Positions 41,942 to 53,554 of a DNA stretch of 64,000 nt are shown here, piece by piece. Location: positions 495,461 through 559,460 of the forward strand of contig NMRB01000038.1 in NCBI GenBank assembly GCA_002633025.1, given 5' to 3'. The notes under the pieces are model-generated. The model made no database searches. It was given only the letters and a program-made list of their open reading frames with translations, and was not told the origin of the DNA. Position 1 is the stretch's first letter; every line of letters starts with the position of its first letter. The position numbers and the translations under genes are program-made. The DNA comes from Notospermus geniculatus (taxonomy: Eukaryota; Nemertea; Pilidiophora; Heteronemertea; Lineidae).

Positions 41942-42237
41942 GGAGGGGGAGAATTCAGATGTCTTCAAATCATATGAACATGGGTATCAAATTAAATGTC
42001 TCAGTGAGTACAACAACAGGGCATGGGCGTCATTCCCCAAAATGTTCACTGCAACCGTTGAGGGGTTAAAAAGGGCCACAGACCTGATATTTGACCCCTT
42101 CTTACAAGTTCGAAGGGGCTACAGGTGGATGAAAATACGTAACTTATTTCAACATTGCTCTCACAGAGCTCTAAAATGATACCCATGATCATGATAACAT
42201 CCTTTGGGTTAACAGTTTTCTTGATCGTGTTGATCAA

Positions 42238-43190
42238 TGAAATGGTCCATGGACCATGTGCTCACCTGGGTGAACGTACCAGAAAAACAAAAATGACAAA
42301 TGTTAAATTGAAATGTTCCAGGGTCATGTATCCTCATTAGATGCACCTGAGAAAAATTTGGAGACAATCCAGGTACAGTTCAGGAGTTACTGGACTTTGT
42401 GCTTTGGTTTGGCCACCTGGTGGCCAAGCGGAGAATCGAATCTGACCAAAAAGTGGTGTTATAGGTCACCTGACATAGGGTTGTATATGTACCAAGTTTC
42501 AAGTCAATAGCCCAAGCATTTACGAAACGCACCACCAAACGACTATATATCCTAAATTTTGAACTTTGACCTCTGTAACCTTGAAAAGTCGGTCAAATCG
42601 CAAACCCCTACCTTATATCATGCATCCTCATTAGAAGCACTTATGATAAAAAATTGGAGAGGATCCAGTCATTAGTTCATGATTTATTGCACTTTTTGTG
42701 TTTTTGGTTTCCGCCACCTGGTTGCCAAGCCAAGAATCGAATCGGACCGAAATTCGGTGTCATAGGTCATATGACCTAGGGGTATATATGTGCCAAATTT
42801 CAGGTCAATAGCACCTGCGGTTACGAAACGTGCCCCTTAAAGGCAAAATTTTGAACTTTGACCTCTGTGACCTTGAAAAGTAGGTCAAATCAAAAACCCG
42901 TTACATATGTAGTGTACCCTCATTAGATACGCCTGTGATAAAAATTTGGAGGTGATCCAGTCATTAGTTCAGGAGTTATTGCACTTTTTGTGTTTTTGGT
43001 TTCCGCCACCTGGTGGCCAAGCCAAGAATCGAATCGGACCGAAATTCAGTGTCATAAGTCATATGACCTAGGGGTATATATGTACCCAGTTTCAGATTAA
43101 TAGCTCCAGCGGTTACGAAACGTGCCCTGCTAACGGACAACGACGGACGACGGACGCTGACCGACGACTATAGCTCACCCCAGGTGAGCT
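42238..43190 (+). mobile_element. Second Helentron/pearl-like element, 0.95 kb
   Basis: Same plan as 24871-28976: 5 nt (TGAAA), perfect 14-bp palindrome TGGTCCATGGACCA (42243-42256), 3 nt, GCTCACCTG (42260-42268), tandem repeats, then 3' hairpin TAGCTCACC/CCA-GGTGAGCTA ending in CAGGTGAGC (43181-43189), the complement of the 5' GCTCACCTG, then an A-run. Unit B has the empty site TTGATCAAAAAAGGGTCC at 61874; no target duplication. Confidence 0.65.
42331..43135. repeat. Tandem repeat, unit ~294 bp, 2.7 copies
   Basis: TCCTCATTAGATGCACCTGA-like starts at 42331, 42625 and 42918; each unit has TGGCCACCTGGTGGCCAAGC-like and CATATGACCTAGGGGTATAT-like blocks and a TTTGACCTCTGTGACCTTGA-like link. Confidence 0.95.
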
Positions 43191-43607
43191 AAAAAAGGGT
43201 CCAAATTCAGGATATTGGCTGATATTCATAAAAACTAGCAAGTGCTTAGAAGCATCTGCTTGCTAGCATCTGCTATCTCAACAAGAATTAAGCAGAAGCA
43301 TGTGCTTATACTTAGTATCATATTCATAAAAAATAGTATTTGCTTGAGGTGCTTGACTTGCAAGTCTCAAGCAAATGCTTGACTCATTCAGGACAATCAG
43401 GTTTTAAAGTTTTGTATAAGTTTGGTTATAAGTGATCGTAGGCCTGTAACAAGTTATTTGGTAAGAGATATCCTTTTGTTATTGAGAATACGGGCTGTCT
43501 CAGGCCCTTAGCTAGCATAGGGACAGGGGGCAAATGCCCCCCCCCCCCCCCCAAATTTTCCCAAAATTTTTTTCTAGCAAAATCAAATGGGATAAAACAT
43601 CATAATT

Positions 43608-43800
43608 ATGTGTCATTATCTCGTGTCATGTCATGTCATGTCATTATGTCATGTGACGTCATGCATGCCATGCCATGCCATGCCATGCCATGCCATGCCA
43701 TGTCATGTCATGTCATGTCATGTCATGTCATGTCACGTCATTATGTCATGTCATGTTATGTTATGTCGTGTCATTATGTCATATCATGTGATGTGTCATT
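43608..43800. repeat. (TCATG)n / (CCATG)n pentanucleotide microsatellite
   Basis: Alternating runs of GTCATGTCATG and CATGCCATGCC with TTATGTCATG variants. C- and G-homopolymers lie on either side (near 43537 and 43825). Confidence 0.95.
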
Positions 43801-44334
43801 GCGTTATTATTGGGCCTATTTCGGGGGGGGGGGTCATCGGGGAGGGGGCCAGACACCCCCACCCCCGCAAAACCGCCTGACGACATGATTTTCTACGCAT
43901 ATAAATATTTCTCTTCCTTTCAACAAGCTGAATAAACGCTGCCAGGGCAAAGCGTTCTGCTCCTTGCAACTTTAAGCTTGGTCTGGAGCAACCTTGAAAA
44001 TTCTAAAATCTTGAAAATTCTCCTTATCAAGATGGCGGCAGAGGTCTAGCTCAGGTTTGCATGGTGTCCAAACTTCTGAGATTTTTTGATCCTTGACTTT
44101 CCTTTTTAAGGACATTCTATCTGCAGTTGGATTCATGTTTGGACAGTGATTCCATTTATGTTCGTTTTGGAACTGTATTATATCTGACATTGCCTTTATT
44201 GTCTACTTTTGTGTGAGGACACACCCAGTTGGTGGACTGGTCAGTCTTTGTACAGTATTAGTACATGTACACGTATGTGTATGTGCATATAAAGCCTATA
44301 CATTGTACCTGCACATTGAATTGACTTATCAATA

Positions 44335-45102
44335 ATGCCGCCGATGCCACCAAGACCTGAGGCTCCCAAGGGGGGCCAAGACATTCGAGCTGTTATTAAG
44401 GAGGAAATGTCTCAAGTTAATAAGAAGCTGGTTTCTATTATTGACGACAATAAGGCATTTAGAAATCGTTTGTCAAAGTTGGAGGCTGATGTTTCACAAC
44501 TTCATCGGGATACTTCGAAACTTCTTAGTGACGTCAATGTGTCGTCTCAGCATACTAATGCCATTGCAATTGATGCACTGGAACAGTATGGCCGTCGGAA
44601 CGCTATTCGTATTTCTAACGTCAGGGTTCAGTCTATTCCGGCTTCAACTCGGAAAGTCCGCGATAACACCATTACCGTTTATGACACGGATCAATTCATG
44701 ATCAACCTAGCTAGCCAGGATTTGCATATTGAGCTCAATGCTGGAGCTATTTCTCGATCTCACATCGTTGGTAAAATTGCTAACGGTAGGTGTCAAATTA
44801 TTGTGAAATTTGTACGCTACAATACAAGGCGTCTTATTCTCGAGGCAAAAGGTCTGCTGAAGAATCACGGTGATGAGATACTTATATCTGAAGACCTTAC
44901 TAAGGTGCGGTATACGGCATTGCGTACCTTAGCTAGCGTACGGCGGAATGGACGCATCTCTTCCTTCTGGACCAGAGATGGCAATTTGTTCTATAAACTT
45001 AGTGATCAATCCAAACCGATTAAGGTTAATGATCCCTTCAACCCCATTGCTGGCCTCGCTAAGGCCCAGGACAGTCCTATGGAAGTTGGCGTGACGCAGT
45101 AG
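44335..45102 (+). CDS. LINE ORF1 protein (coiled coil + RRM-like)
   Basis: 255 codons, intact. Pro-rich start MPPMPPRPEAPK; residues ~18-75 are a predicted coiled coil (EEMSQVNKKLVSIID..LEADVSQLHRD); then EQYGRRNAIRISNV, the entry of an RRM-like domain as in L1-type ORF1, and the C-terminal module ILISEDLTKVRYTALRTLAS followed by SSFWTRDGNLFYKLSD. ORF1 proteins of this kind bind LINE RNA as trimers and chaperone it for target-primed reverse transcription. It lies 5' of the damaged ORF2. An intact ORF1 beside a broken ORF2 suggests recent loss of activity. Confidence 0.85.
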   Translation: MPPMPPRPEAPKGGQDIRAVIKEEMSQVNKKLVSIIDDNKAFRNRLSKLEADVSQLHRDTSKLLSDVNVSSQHTNAIAIDALEQYGRRNAIRISNVRVQSIPASTRKVRDNTITVYDTDQFMINLASQDLHIELNAGAISRSHIVGKIANGRCQIIVKFVRYNTRRLILEAKGLLKNHGDEILISEDLTKVRYTALRTLASVRRNGRISSFWTRDGNLFYKLSDQSKPIKVNDPFNPIAGLAKAQDSPMEVGVTQ

Positions 45103-45788
45103 TATGGACAGGAGATCAGTTTCCTAACTGTGTTATTGTTCCATGATTGTCCTTTGAGAACTTTACTCAATGCTCTTTGACGATTTTAAGTTTGTGCAAC
45201 TTGACACTGGATTTGTTCATCTAGAATCATTTGGTTTGACATTTAGTTCCTTATCTTATGATCAGGTATTGAGTACGACGAACTTTTATTATGTGTAGAT
45301 CTAATCTGACATTGTGATTGCTTACTTCCAATCACGGTTGGACTCTTTCTTGCTGTTTTTTCAAAGGACAGGGTATTGTCATTTTCATAATAATACTTTA
45401 AACATAAGCATTTCCACTATTGATTTAGCATACTGGGATGTCTTGCTATAAAATTGCCAGAGTACTTAAATGTCCTTTCGTTTGTCCAGGGTATTAGTAA
45501 TGGAAGTATTACTATTCATTTTTTTTATACATCACCCTTTGTGAACATGGTTATTTCATTGGTCATTCGTACTATAGTCATTTTTACAAAGGATGAAGTT
45601 TGGATAGCCATGCTGGCCAATTCCAATGCGTAACTTTTACGTTTTGGTAAGCTGTCATCCGTTTTGTATTATTACTTGCACTTGCACATCTTGCTCCTTG
45701 ATTTTGTATACTTTGCTATATTGTTGTGTAACCTTGATGTTGATTACTTATGCTTTGGTTTGCTTGCCCTCCATGATTCTTCTAAAAT

Positions 45789-48700
45789 TTGACAATTATG
45801 GGTAATTGTGTTATGAATTATAGGGCAAGCATAGGGTATTTTTATCTTAAAGCATACTGTATTGTGTCTGTTCATACAGGGCGGACTAGTCAGTCCTTAT
45901 TTTGGAAATTGCTATTGTTTAGTATCTTCTTTTCAAACTTAACAATATGCTCATATATATTTTTTTGTCTAATTTTGGCAGGGGACGTTGAATTGCATCC
46001 GGGTCCTGAGATATGGAGTAGTAACTATTCCTTCTGCTGTATCAATCGCAGGAGTTTGATGAGTGAGCCAAACAAATTGGCTGCTCTTGCATTGCAGGTT
46101 ACGATTTGTTCAGAAATGATCGTGCAACAAGAGGGGGTGGGGTAGCTTTGTATGTTAAGAAAGACCTAGTGGTTTCTCGTTTAGAATATCTGGAGTGTCC
46201 TTTTACTGAGACTTTGTGGCTGAAAGTTTTTACATATTTTGGTGTAATCATATTTGGTGTTTGCTATTGTCCACAAACCATATCTGACATGTCTGAACAA
46301 GTTGATAATGCAGATAGGTTTATTGATTACTTAGACAGTGTTTTTGATGGTATTGATGCTATTAATCCTAAAAATGTTATTATTGTTGGTGATTTCAATG
46401 CCAAGGATATTCGATGGGGATATAAAAACTATACTAATGCCCTGGGGCAACGCTTATATAATTTTGTTGAAAACCGAAATCTTTCACAATTGATTAGTGA
46501 GCCAACACGCATTACTCCATTTTCTACATCCTTGTTGGATCTTATTATAACCGACTCGCCTGGTTCCTTCTCAATGGTAGGAACATCTCCCCCTTTGAAT
46601 GAATTCTGTGATCATTGTATTGTTTATGGTTATATGGGTCAAGTTCCACGTTCTAAGCAGTATCATTTTAGGGAGTTTTTTGATTTGAGAAATGTCAGTT
46701 GGGAAGAACTTAATACTATTATTGAAGCAGTCCCTTGGAATGAATGTTATACAGATGGTAATGATCCTGATGCCGTACTCTGTCGTTGGCTTGACTTGCT
46801 AATGTCAACTTTACGTACACACATACCTATTCGGAGAATCAAGATTAAGGCTAATGATAAGTCTTGGATAACGCCACATGTTAAACATTGCGTCAATGTT
46901 CGACGTAGACTTTATAAAAAGGCTAAACTTTATGATACGCCTTTATTCTGAGAAAGGTATCGTGAAGCTGATAAAGCCTACTCTGATGCAATTCGAACAG
47001 CTAAATCTGATTATTATAAATACTTTTATGACTCACTGAATGATCCTAATACTTGTTCCAAAAAGTGGTGGAAACTTGTTAAAACAATATATGGTTCTGG
47101 TAATGATAGTTCATCTTTGATACCTGACTTGTTGGTTGACGGTAATCTAGTGCATGAGCTTGAAGATAAGTGTAATTCATTCAACATCTATTTTGCACAG
47201 CAATGGAATATTGATGATTCTGATGTGGTTTTGCCTGATTTGATCCAACGTGCTCCAGATCTTAACCTTCCAATTATCTCAAGTGATCTAGTTAGGAGAA
47301 AGTTAAATTCTTTAGTCATATCAAAGGCGACTGGGCCTGATGGTCTTTCCAACTATTTGCTTCGAAATTTATCATCGAGTTTATCTGAGCCCCTTTCCGC
47401 ACTTTTTAATTTTTCTCTTAATTCTGGTGTTTTTCCCCGATATTGGAAATTGGCTAACGTAATTCCTTTGTATAAAAAGGGGGACAAGTCTCTTGTTTCT
47501 TCCTACCGTCCTGTTTCATTATTGAGTTGCTTATCTAAAATACTTGAACGTTGTGTTGCAGACCACCTTTTGGATTTTTTGCAAAGTAATAACTTAATTA
47601 GTGATAAACAATCAGGCTTTGTGCCTGGAGACTCCACTTCTAATCAATTGGTTATTATTAGTGATATGGTTCTAAATGCATTTGATAGAGGTAATGAGGT
47701 AAATGCCATTTTCCTTGACATCAGTAAGGCTTTCGACAGGGTGTGGCATCGGGGTCTGTTACATAAGTTACATGCATATGGTATTCATGGTACTTTTCAT
47801 CAGTGGTTTACCTCTTATCTATTACAAAGGACTCAGCGAGTTGTTATCAATGGAGCGTCCTCTCTGGATGTTGTAATCAAGTCAGGTGTGCCTCAAGGGT
47901 CTGTTTTGGGGCCCATATATTGTTCCTCTTATTTATTAACGATATTGTTGAAGTAGTTAATTCTGATATGTATCTTTTCGCTGATGATTCTACTCTCCTA
48001 GATGAATTTAATGATCTTCAACTATCCATTAATAAACTGAATAATGACCTTATTGCTATTGAAAATTGGGCTAATATCTGGCGTGTTGATTTTAATCCCT
48101 TAAAATCTGAGGGGATGACTTTCAGTTCCAGGAGAGTTCCTTCATTGGCTGAGAACTTAATTTTCTTCTGTAATAGTACAGTTAAATTCGTGTTATCTCA
48201 TAAACATTTAGGCGTTTTCCTGAATTCTAGTTTTAAATGGAACACTCATATTGATTACATCAATAACAAATGTATGAAACGACTCAATATCTTACGCAAG
48301 TTGAAGTATAAACTCCCTCGGGCTACTTTGAACACATTATATTTAACAATGATTCGATCACTCATCGAGTATGGACTTATTCTTTTCTATGGTAAGGAGA
48401 CAATTTTGACCAAGAAATTAGAGTCTATCCAGTACCAAGCTGCTTTAATTGTATCGGGGGCTCTGAAATATTCAAGCTACGATAAAGTTATAAAGGATCT
48501 TGGGTGGCCAAAAATTTGTGATCGGGCCAAATTCTTTAAGGTTTCGCTTTTTTATAAAGCCATTAATGGGTTGACCTCAGCGAATTTCTCAAATTTTGTA
48601 TTAGAAAGATGTACGAGGGTTGGTGGCCTGGGTCATTTACGTAATCCTACTCGGTTTTTGCCATCATTTGGCAGGTCGGATCGTTATATGGACTCCTTTT

Positions 48701-49185
48701 TACCGTCAACATGTAGGCACTGGAATGAGATACCTACTACAATCACGAACTCAAGTTCCTTAACTAGTTTTAAGAGCCAGTATAAAAAGTATTATTTTAG
48801 TAAACCAATTTATGGATGTAGTGTTGGTGATAGGTGGCTCAATATTCTGCATGCTCGTTTTAGGATCGGTTTTACATCGTTGAATCACGATCTGTATTTG
48901 AGATCTCTTTGTGATAGTCCGATGTGTAGTTGTATGCAGGATATTGAGTCACCCCAGCATTATTTTCTCTATTGTCCATTGTTTATAGATGCCCGTCAGA
49001 CATTATTCAACACTATTTCTGATATTTTTGATAACTGTGGACTTGATCTTTCACTCTTTTCAGATGAGGTACTCTTGAACCATCTTATTTATGGTTTTCA
49101 GCCAGAATTTGCTACCAATAACCCGGCTTTATTTCTTGCAACCCAAGAATACATCAGAAATACTAGTCGGTTCAACAATATTTAA
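45789..49185 (+). pseudogene. LINE ORF2 (endonuclease-RT), broken by deletion, stop and frameshift
   Basis: Begins with a hydrophobic leader then AGDVELHPGPE, usual for CR1/L2/Jockey-group ORF2. Endonuclease: a frameshift deletion at about 46095-46110 jumps from KLAALALQ to GYDLFRNDRATRGGGVALYV, removing the block with the catalytic ETWL Glu; later motifs VGDFNAKD, SLLDLIITDS and CDHCIVYG remain. An in-frame TGA lies at 46949 (LF*ERYRE). RT: ATGPDGLSNYLLRN, VIPLYKKGDKS, SYRPVSLLSCLSKILER, FLDISKAFDRVWH, GVPQGSVLGP, then a 1-bp frameshift near 47925 before LFLLFINDI and YLFADDSTLL, which carries the catalytic DD. C-terminal Cys/His motif CSCMQDIESPQHYFLYCP. Exact clade not fixed from motifs alone. 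Confidence 0.9.
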
Positions 49186-49487
49186 TGTGGTGGTCGCTTG
49201 CTTGGGGGCGCGGTCGGGTTTTTGCCTTGTGAATTAGGTTATATGTTTTTGTTAACTTACTAGTATTCCTATGACTGGGACCTGACCGGGTCCCCTGGCG
49301 AACAATCACCACATGATGTCAATTATCGCTCACTTTGCAATACGGTATTCAATGTCTTTGTTACTTGTATTTTTGTAGTCTTTTTAGGAGCATTGCACCT
49401 CTGCACGCTATAGTATATTGTTACTCTCGGTAGCCATAATGTGCCTCGGCACGCTGGCACCAATCTTGTTAATAAAATAAAATAAAT
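49186..49487 (+). other. LINE 3' UTR and A-rich tail
   Basis: Contains a hairpin ATAATGTGCCTCGGCACGC.. and ends AATAAAATAAAATAAA (49471-49486), a short-repeat tail typical of CR1/L2-group LINEs. The 5' limit of the LINE is unclear (between about 43440 and 44335). Confidence 0.7.
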
Positions 49488-49776
49488 TCTAAGTGTATGC
49501 TTGTAAGCAGATGCTTTTTACGACACTTTATGAATATGAACTTCAGCAAATGCTTTCCAGTATAGCATTGACTAAATGCTCAAAAAGCAGATGCTTTACC
49601 TAGTAGCAGAAGCTGATAAGTATAAGCATTAGCTCAGGTTTTATGAATATCGGGCCTAGTATATGCTTAAAAATCTAAGTAAAAGCACATGCTTAACTTT
49701 TATGAATATCAGCCATTGCCTTGGATTGCTATAGAGGGCACAGATGAATTTTTCCAACACACCACATATGGAATCA

Positions 49777-49935
49777 TCACCTTCCCAGAAGTCGCCAAGC
49801 GTAACAGCAAATGGTTCCTGGTATTACTGTCGTTTTTCCAGAAGTGAAAATATGAAATTTACCCTTAATCATCACCTTCCCAGAAGTCGCCAAGCATAAC
49901 AGCAATGCTTCCTGGTATTACTGTCGTTTTTCCTT
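49777..49935. repeat. 93-bp direct duplication private to unit A
   Basis: ATCACCTTCCCAGAAGTCGC ... CTGTCGTTTTTCC occurs at 49777 and again at 49870; unit B has one copy (61960-62030). Confidence 0.85.
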
Positions 49936-50046
49936 TGACCTTAATTAATGACCTAATTAGGCAATTTTGCGAAACACAAACAGGATATTCATATTCAGCA
50001 CAAAATATCCATTCAGAACAACCTATTTGTTTGCTTCTCCTCAAAA

Positions 50047-50789
50047 ATGCCTCATGCAGTCATATTTTCTGGAAATCAAACCAGTCTACCATGTTTCGGG
50101 GTTGTTTGTCATAGGTTTCTCGCATTGAGCGAGACTGATAATTTTCTTAAAAGTGTCCCTCTCACTAATCGTCTTTTGCACAGACCAGTTGAACATGATT
50201 TATGGGTAGAGACCTCATTCTGCAGGGGATTTGTCCAAAATTCAGAAATCATGCCTCAAACTTATATTCGATGTTTATACAATATTGTTTCCTTTGGAAA
50301 TGTGTTGAAATTGTAATTAAAAATTTTATATTTTCTATCTTTTTCGTTTGCGAGTGAAATGGTATAATTATTGTGTCACTTAAGAACAAGAACGAGTTTT
50401 ATGAAATTATGCACAAACTTTATACACGACTACAACAGTGTCAGAAATAAATACATATGAATCTCAAATTTCCAACCAAGGGCGAGGACAGACAAGCTAC
50501 TCTTTTGGTTGACCTTCTCCCAACACAGCGTTTTTATGTTGATAGTCGTAGGTCAGGTAACCGCCACTGCAAAAGCCTGGACTTTCTGGCTTTCTGGTTC
50601 ACGACGTCATTTATTAATTTTCAGAAACGAATTTTAATTGTAGATCAATAGCAGAATTCCAATCAAAATCAAAAGTGGACATTGTATTGCTTAAATATGA
50701 CTGTTCTTGCCAAAAATAATCCATACAATTATTTGTGGCCCTTTATATCGATAACTGAGAAGGGATTCATCCGACATTCTATTTTAGCG
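50047..50789 (+). repeat. End segment of the tandem unit (unit A copy), includes the dispersed 390-bp repeat
   Basis: Copies at 62175-62511 + 63169-63577; part is inverted at 268-655. An 89-codon frame (50047-50316) stays open in both units with few changes but has no known motif, so I do not call it a gene. Confidence 0.8.
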
Positions 50790-51359
50790 ACCATTAGCAT
50801 TGCTGTGACTACCTGACCTAAGACTATTAACATAAAAAGTGCCACCTGGAGTCCGACAGTGAAACAAAACTATTGGTCTCAATTTATGGCTAGTATTCAT
50901 AGACTAGTCCATGGAAGTGTAATGTAAATGTAAATGTACATGAATACTTCAAGAAAAGGCATGCTAGCGTTTATGAATACTAGACATGCAAAGAAATCTT
51001 TCCCTCGCACGTCTGTTAGAAGTCAATGCATGTAGTGGAAAAGGCCCGGAACGAAATTTGATTGGTTGTTGCCCTATTTGGAATATATTAGGAATTCCCT
51101 GACACATTAAGCCATGCACGTCGACATCATCGAGGCCTACAAAAGGAAACCACAGTATTAACGAGACGTTCGTACAATAGAACTATTTGGTTCCTACCAA
51201 ATATGGCAAACAATGGTTTGAATACAAAGAATTTTTGGGCGAAAGGATTTAGTGAAACCTGTGACAGCTATCGGCTATATCACAATGTCTATATGCAGCG
51301 GAAATTCCCTTCACCATGATAATGTTAATATTGTTCGGCGATCTTATTCCAAGATTCAG
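50790..51359. repeat. Unit-leading segment, second copy
   Basis: Near-identical to 31158-31925 (minus the MITE there) and to 63578-64000. Ends at the single N at 51360. Confidence 0.95.
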
Positions 51360-51360
51360 N
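51360..51360. other. Single N, probable assembly join
   Basis: Similarity to unit A stops exactly here; sequence to the right (51361-51762) is unrelated to 31926-32908. Confidence 0.8.
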
Positions 51361-51762
51361 TTAATCAAAGATGCTTGAGAAAATCTCTAATACTTGTTGA
51401 ATCATTTTGCACGACAATTGATTCATAACTCACCTGTCTTACTTGTAAATTAGACTATTAATTCGATAAAACACGGCTCTGCACACTTTTTCTCCCAGAA
51501 TTCAAGATGGCCGACTCTATGTGGGAGACAAAGGGCCGAAAGACATTATGGGTAATTACACCTGGCTGTCCCTTGAGGTGTTGGCATAACACCTGATAAG
51601 TGTTAGAATGCTGTGCTTACACCTGAAGTGCTAGATCTTGATTCAACACTTTGAAGGTGTCATAAGGTTACACTGTGGAGTGTTGGACCTACACTTGAAG
51701 AGTTACACCCAAAACTACACCCGCTAAGTGTAGCCTATCTAACACTTGAGTTTTTAGAGTGT
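51361..51762. other. Unit B-only segment with ACACCTGAAGTGT-type words
   Basis: 51545-51760 repeats words such as TACACCTGAAGTG, TACACTTGAAGAG and ACACTTGAG on both strands, like subterminal repeats of a DNA element. No ends resolved. Confidence 0.4.
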
Positions 51763-51881
51763 AGATAGCTGAGAAAGATCAATTCAAGGTTGATTTGGAA
51801 GCTCGAATAAATTCTGCCGTAATTTCTAAACGTGAGCATTTCGATCAATAATGTAAACTCAATATCAACAATGTACATGTA

Positions 51882-52796
51882 CACTCTTGGTCATAAGTAA
51901 ATCCGCACCAGACATTCTTGAATTACTCGATAATTATTAATTATTTTTTCCCAATTTTTGGACAAGTGAAAGCCACATACACTGTCTAACACATCTCGCT
52001 TCAAATGTTCTAATCGGCGAACATTCCTGTCTTCCACGGGAGTTCAAAGAGGGCAGGGTGGTTTGGAGATTTCACCAACTGAAGTTTTCATCAAATTTTT
52101 CACCTGCACAACCTTCAGCCTTGGTCACTAAGTGACAGACAAGACAAAAATTTTTAAAAATATATCAAGATCTCGCAAAAAATGCATTTTTGTCCCAAAT
52201 TTCACCACTTGCTTGGTAACCCAGTGAACTCAACTGTGAGAGCACCCCTCGCCATAGTGTGGAAACGGGACATGGTATTGTGTTTTCGTGGCCGGGCAAT
52301 TTGAATTGAACTGTGATTGAAAGCATGAAATTGATCTGTTGTGGTCGGTGTCACTCCAGCCATGCCAGCCACAATGATTTTGAATAACAATTGACCTGTT
52401 CAACTAGCCAACATTCAATTCAGGGCATTGACTGGGGACACGTCTAAGGGACCAGCTCATAGTTGGGTTCACTGGTTGCCAAGCATGTGGTGAGATTTTG
52501 GACAAAAATGTAATTTTTGGCGAGATCTTGATATATTTTTGGAAAATTTTCACTGGACTGTCGCTTAATGACCAAGGCTGAAGGTTGTGCAGATGAAAAA
52601 TTTGATGAAAACTTCAGTTGGTGAAACCTCCAAACCACCCTGCCCTCTTTGAACTGCTGTGGAAGACAGGGATGTTGGTCGATTTAAATAATTGAAGCGG
52701 GATGTGTTAGGCAATGCCGAAAATTGGGGAGAAATAATTAGTAATTATCGAGTAATTCAAGAATGTCTGGTGCGGATTTACTTATGACCAAGAGTG
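51882..52796. mobile_element. Tc1/mariner-type long foldback, 915 bp, TSD TA
   Basis: TA at 51880-51881 and 52797-52798; unit A has the empty ATGTACATTGCACG at 33021-33040. Ends CACTCTTGGTCATAAGTAAA and complement; arms ~350 bp with a ~200-bp loop. No transposase. Confidence 0.9.
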
Positions 52797-53333
52797 TACA
52801 TTGCACGAAGTGGTAGTTTTCCTTCAGTTCTTGAGAATTTACATCGTCACAACGAGTCGCAACGTCGGCCGAAAAAACGCGGTCAACATCGCCCGCCATC
52901 TAAAAATAGAATCCAATATGGCGGTCATCCATTCCCTGAATCACCATAGCGAGTACATTGGGTGAGGTCAAGTCTCTGGTTAACTCAACAGAATCTGTTA
53001 ACATAACAGATCTGTTAACAGATCTGTCAAGATAATCGAAGACATGACCTCCGAGCTAAACAGCCTGTCAACACCATGTTAACACAACAGAATCCTTTAA
53101 CCAAACAGAATCTGTAACAGATCTGTTAACATCTCATGTTAGTGTAACAGAAACTGTTGAGTTAATCTCAGGCCTCCAAATCTGTTAAGACATTTTTCTT
53201 TTATAATTAATTAACTCCTTTGCTGATTTACACCAAACTTTCCCAGATATCTTATAACAACAATCAGAATAATTTCAGCCTGGAAAAGGAGTATTTTTCC
53301 ACTTATTGATGATTTTTGAAATATTCCTTAACA

Positions 53334-53352
53334 CTAACCGCTAGAGGTTAAG
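53334..53352. promoter_or_regulatory. Conserved palindromic box of the Harbinger relative
   Basis: ACTAACCGCTAGAGGTTAA, matching the box before the intact transposase (one difference) although its neighbourhood has diverged. Confidence 0.4.
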
Positions 53353-53554
53353 CTCCTGTCACAGGTTCATGAGGTCAAGCATCTGATCTGTCACATGTCG
53401 CTGCCATCTTGTTTTTTCTAAATCTTGAGAAGACAGCAAGCTGTTGCAAACATGCAATTTGAGACATTTTTGCAAGCTATGGCGATACAAAGAGAGCCAA
53501 ACCATGTGCAAGAGGCAGCTAGAACCTCCTCGGAGCCGAGAGTAGGTCAATTTT

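Larger units (their letters stand above)
43217..49714. mobile_element. Foldback of the 'CTAGCAAATGC' family holding a LINE, TSD ATT
   Basis: GGCTGATATTCATAAAAACT at the left and its complement ending TTTTATGAATATCAGCC at the right; ATT at 43214-43216 and 49715-49717. Unit B is empty (GATATTGCCTTA, 61900). Arms (~200 bp each) are rich in AGCAAATGC/GCATTTGCT words. The LINE region fills the loop. Confidence 0.85.
31158..50789. repeat. Tandem segmental duplication, unit A
   Basis: First unit. Its leading segment (31158-31925) recurs at 50790-51359 and 63578-64000; most of 32909-50789 recurs in unit B (51763-63577). Copies are near-identical by eye outside insertions. Insertions private to A: 31193-31380, 33189-34229, 35943-36632, 38707-39818, 42238-43190 and 43217-49714. 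Confidence 0.9.

Noticed and set aside
43608-43888. Two overlapping 90-residue frames of repeated Met-Ser-Cys-His
   Set aside because: They arise from the (TCATG)n microsatellite, which is open in several frames.
50047-50316. 89-codon frame open in both duplicated units
   Set aside because: Lies in a dispersed repeat with an inverted copy at 268-655; no known motif and no splice edges, so conservation reflects recent duplication.
51882-52796. Promoter-driven non-coding RNA or long hairpin gene
   Set aside because: TA duplications and the empty site in unit A show it is a mariner-type foldback insertion.
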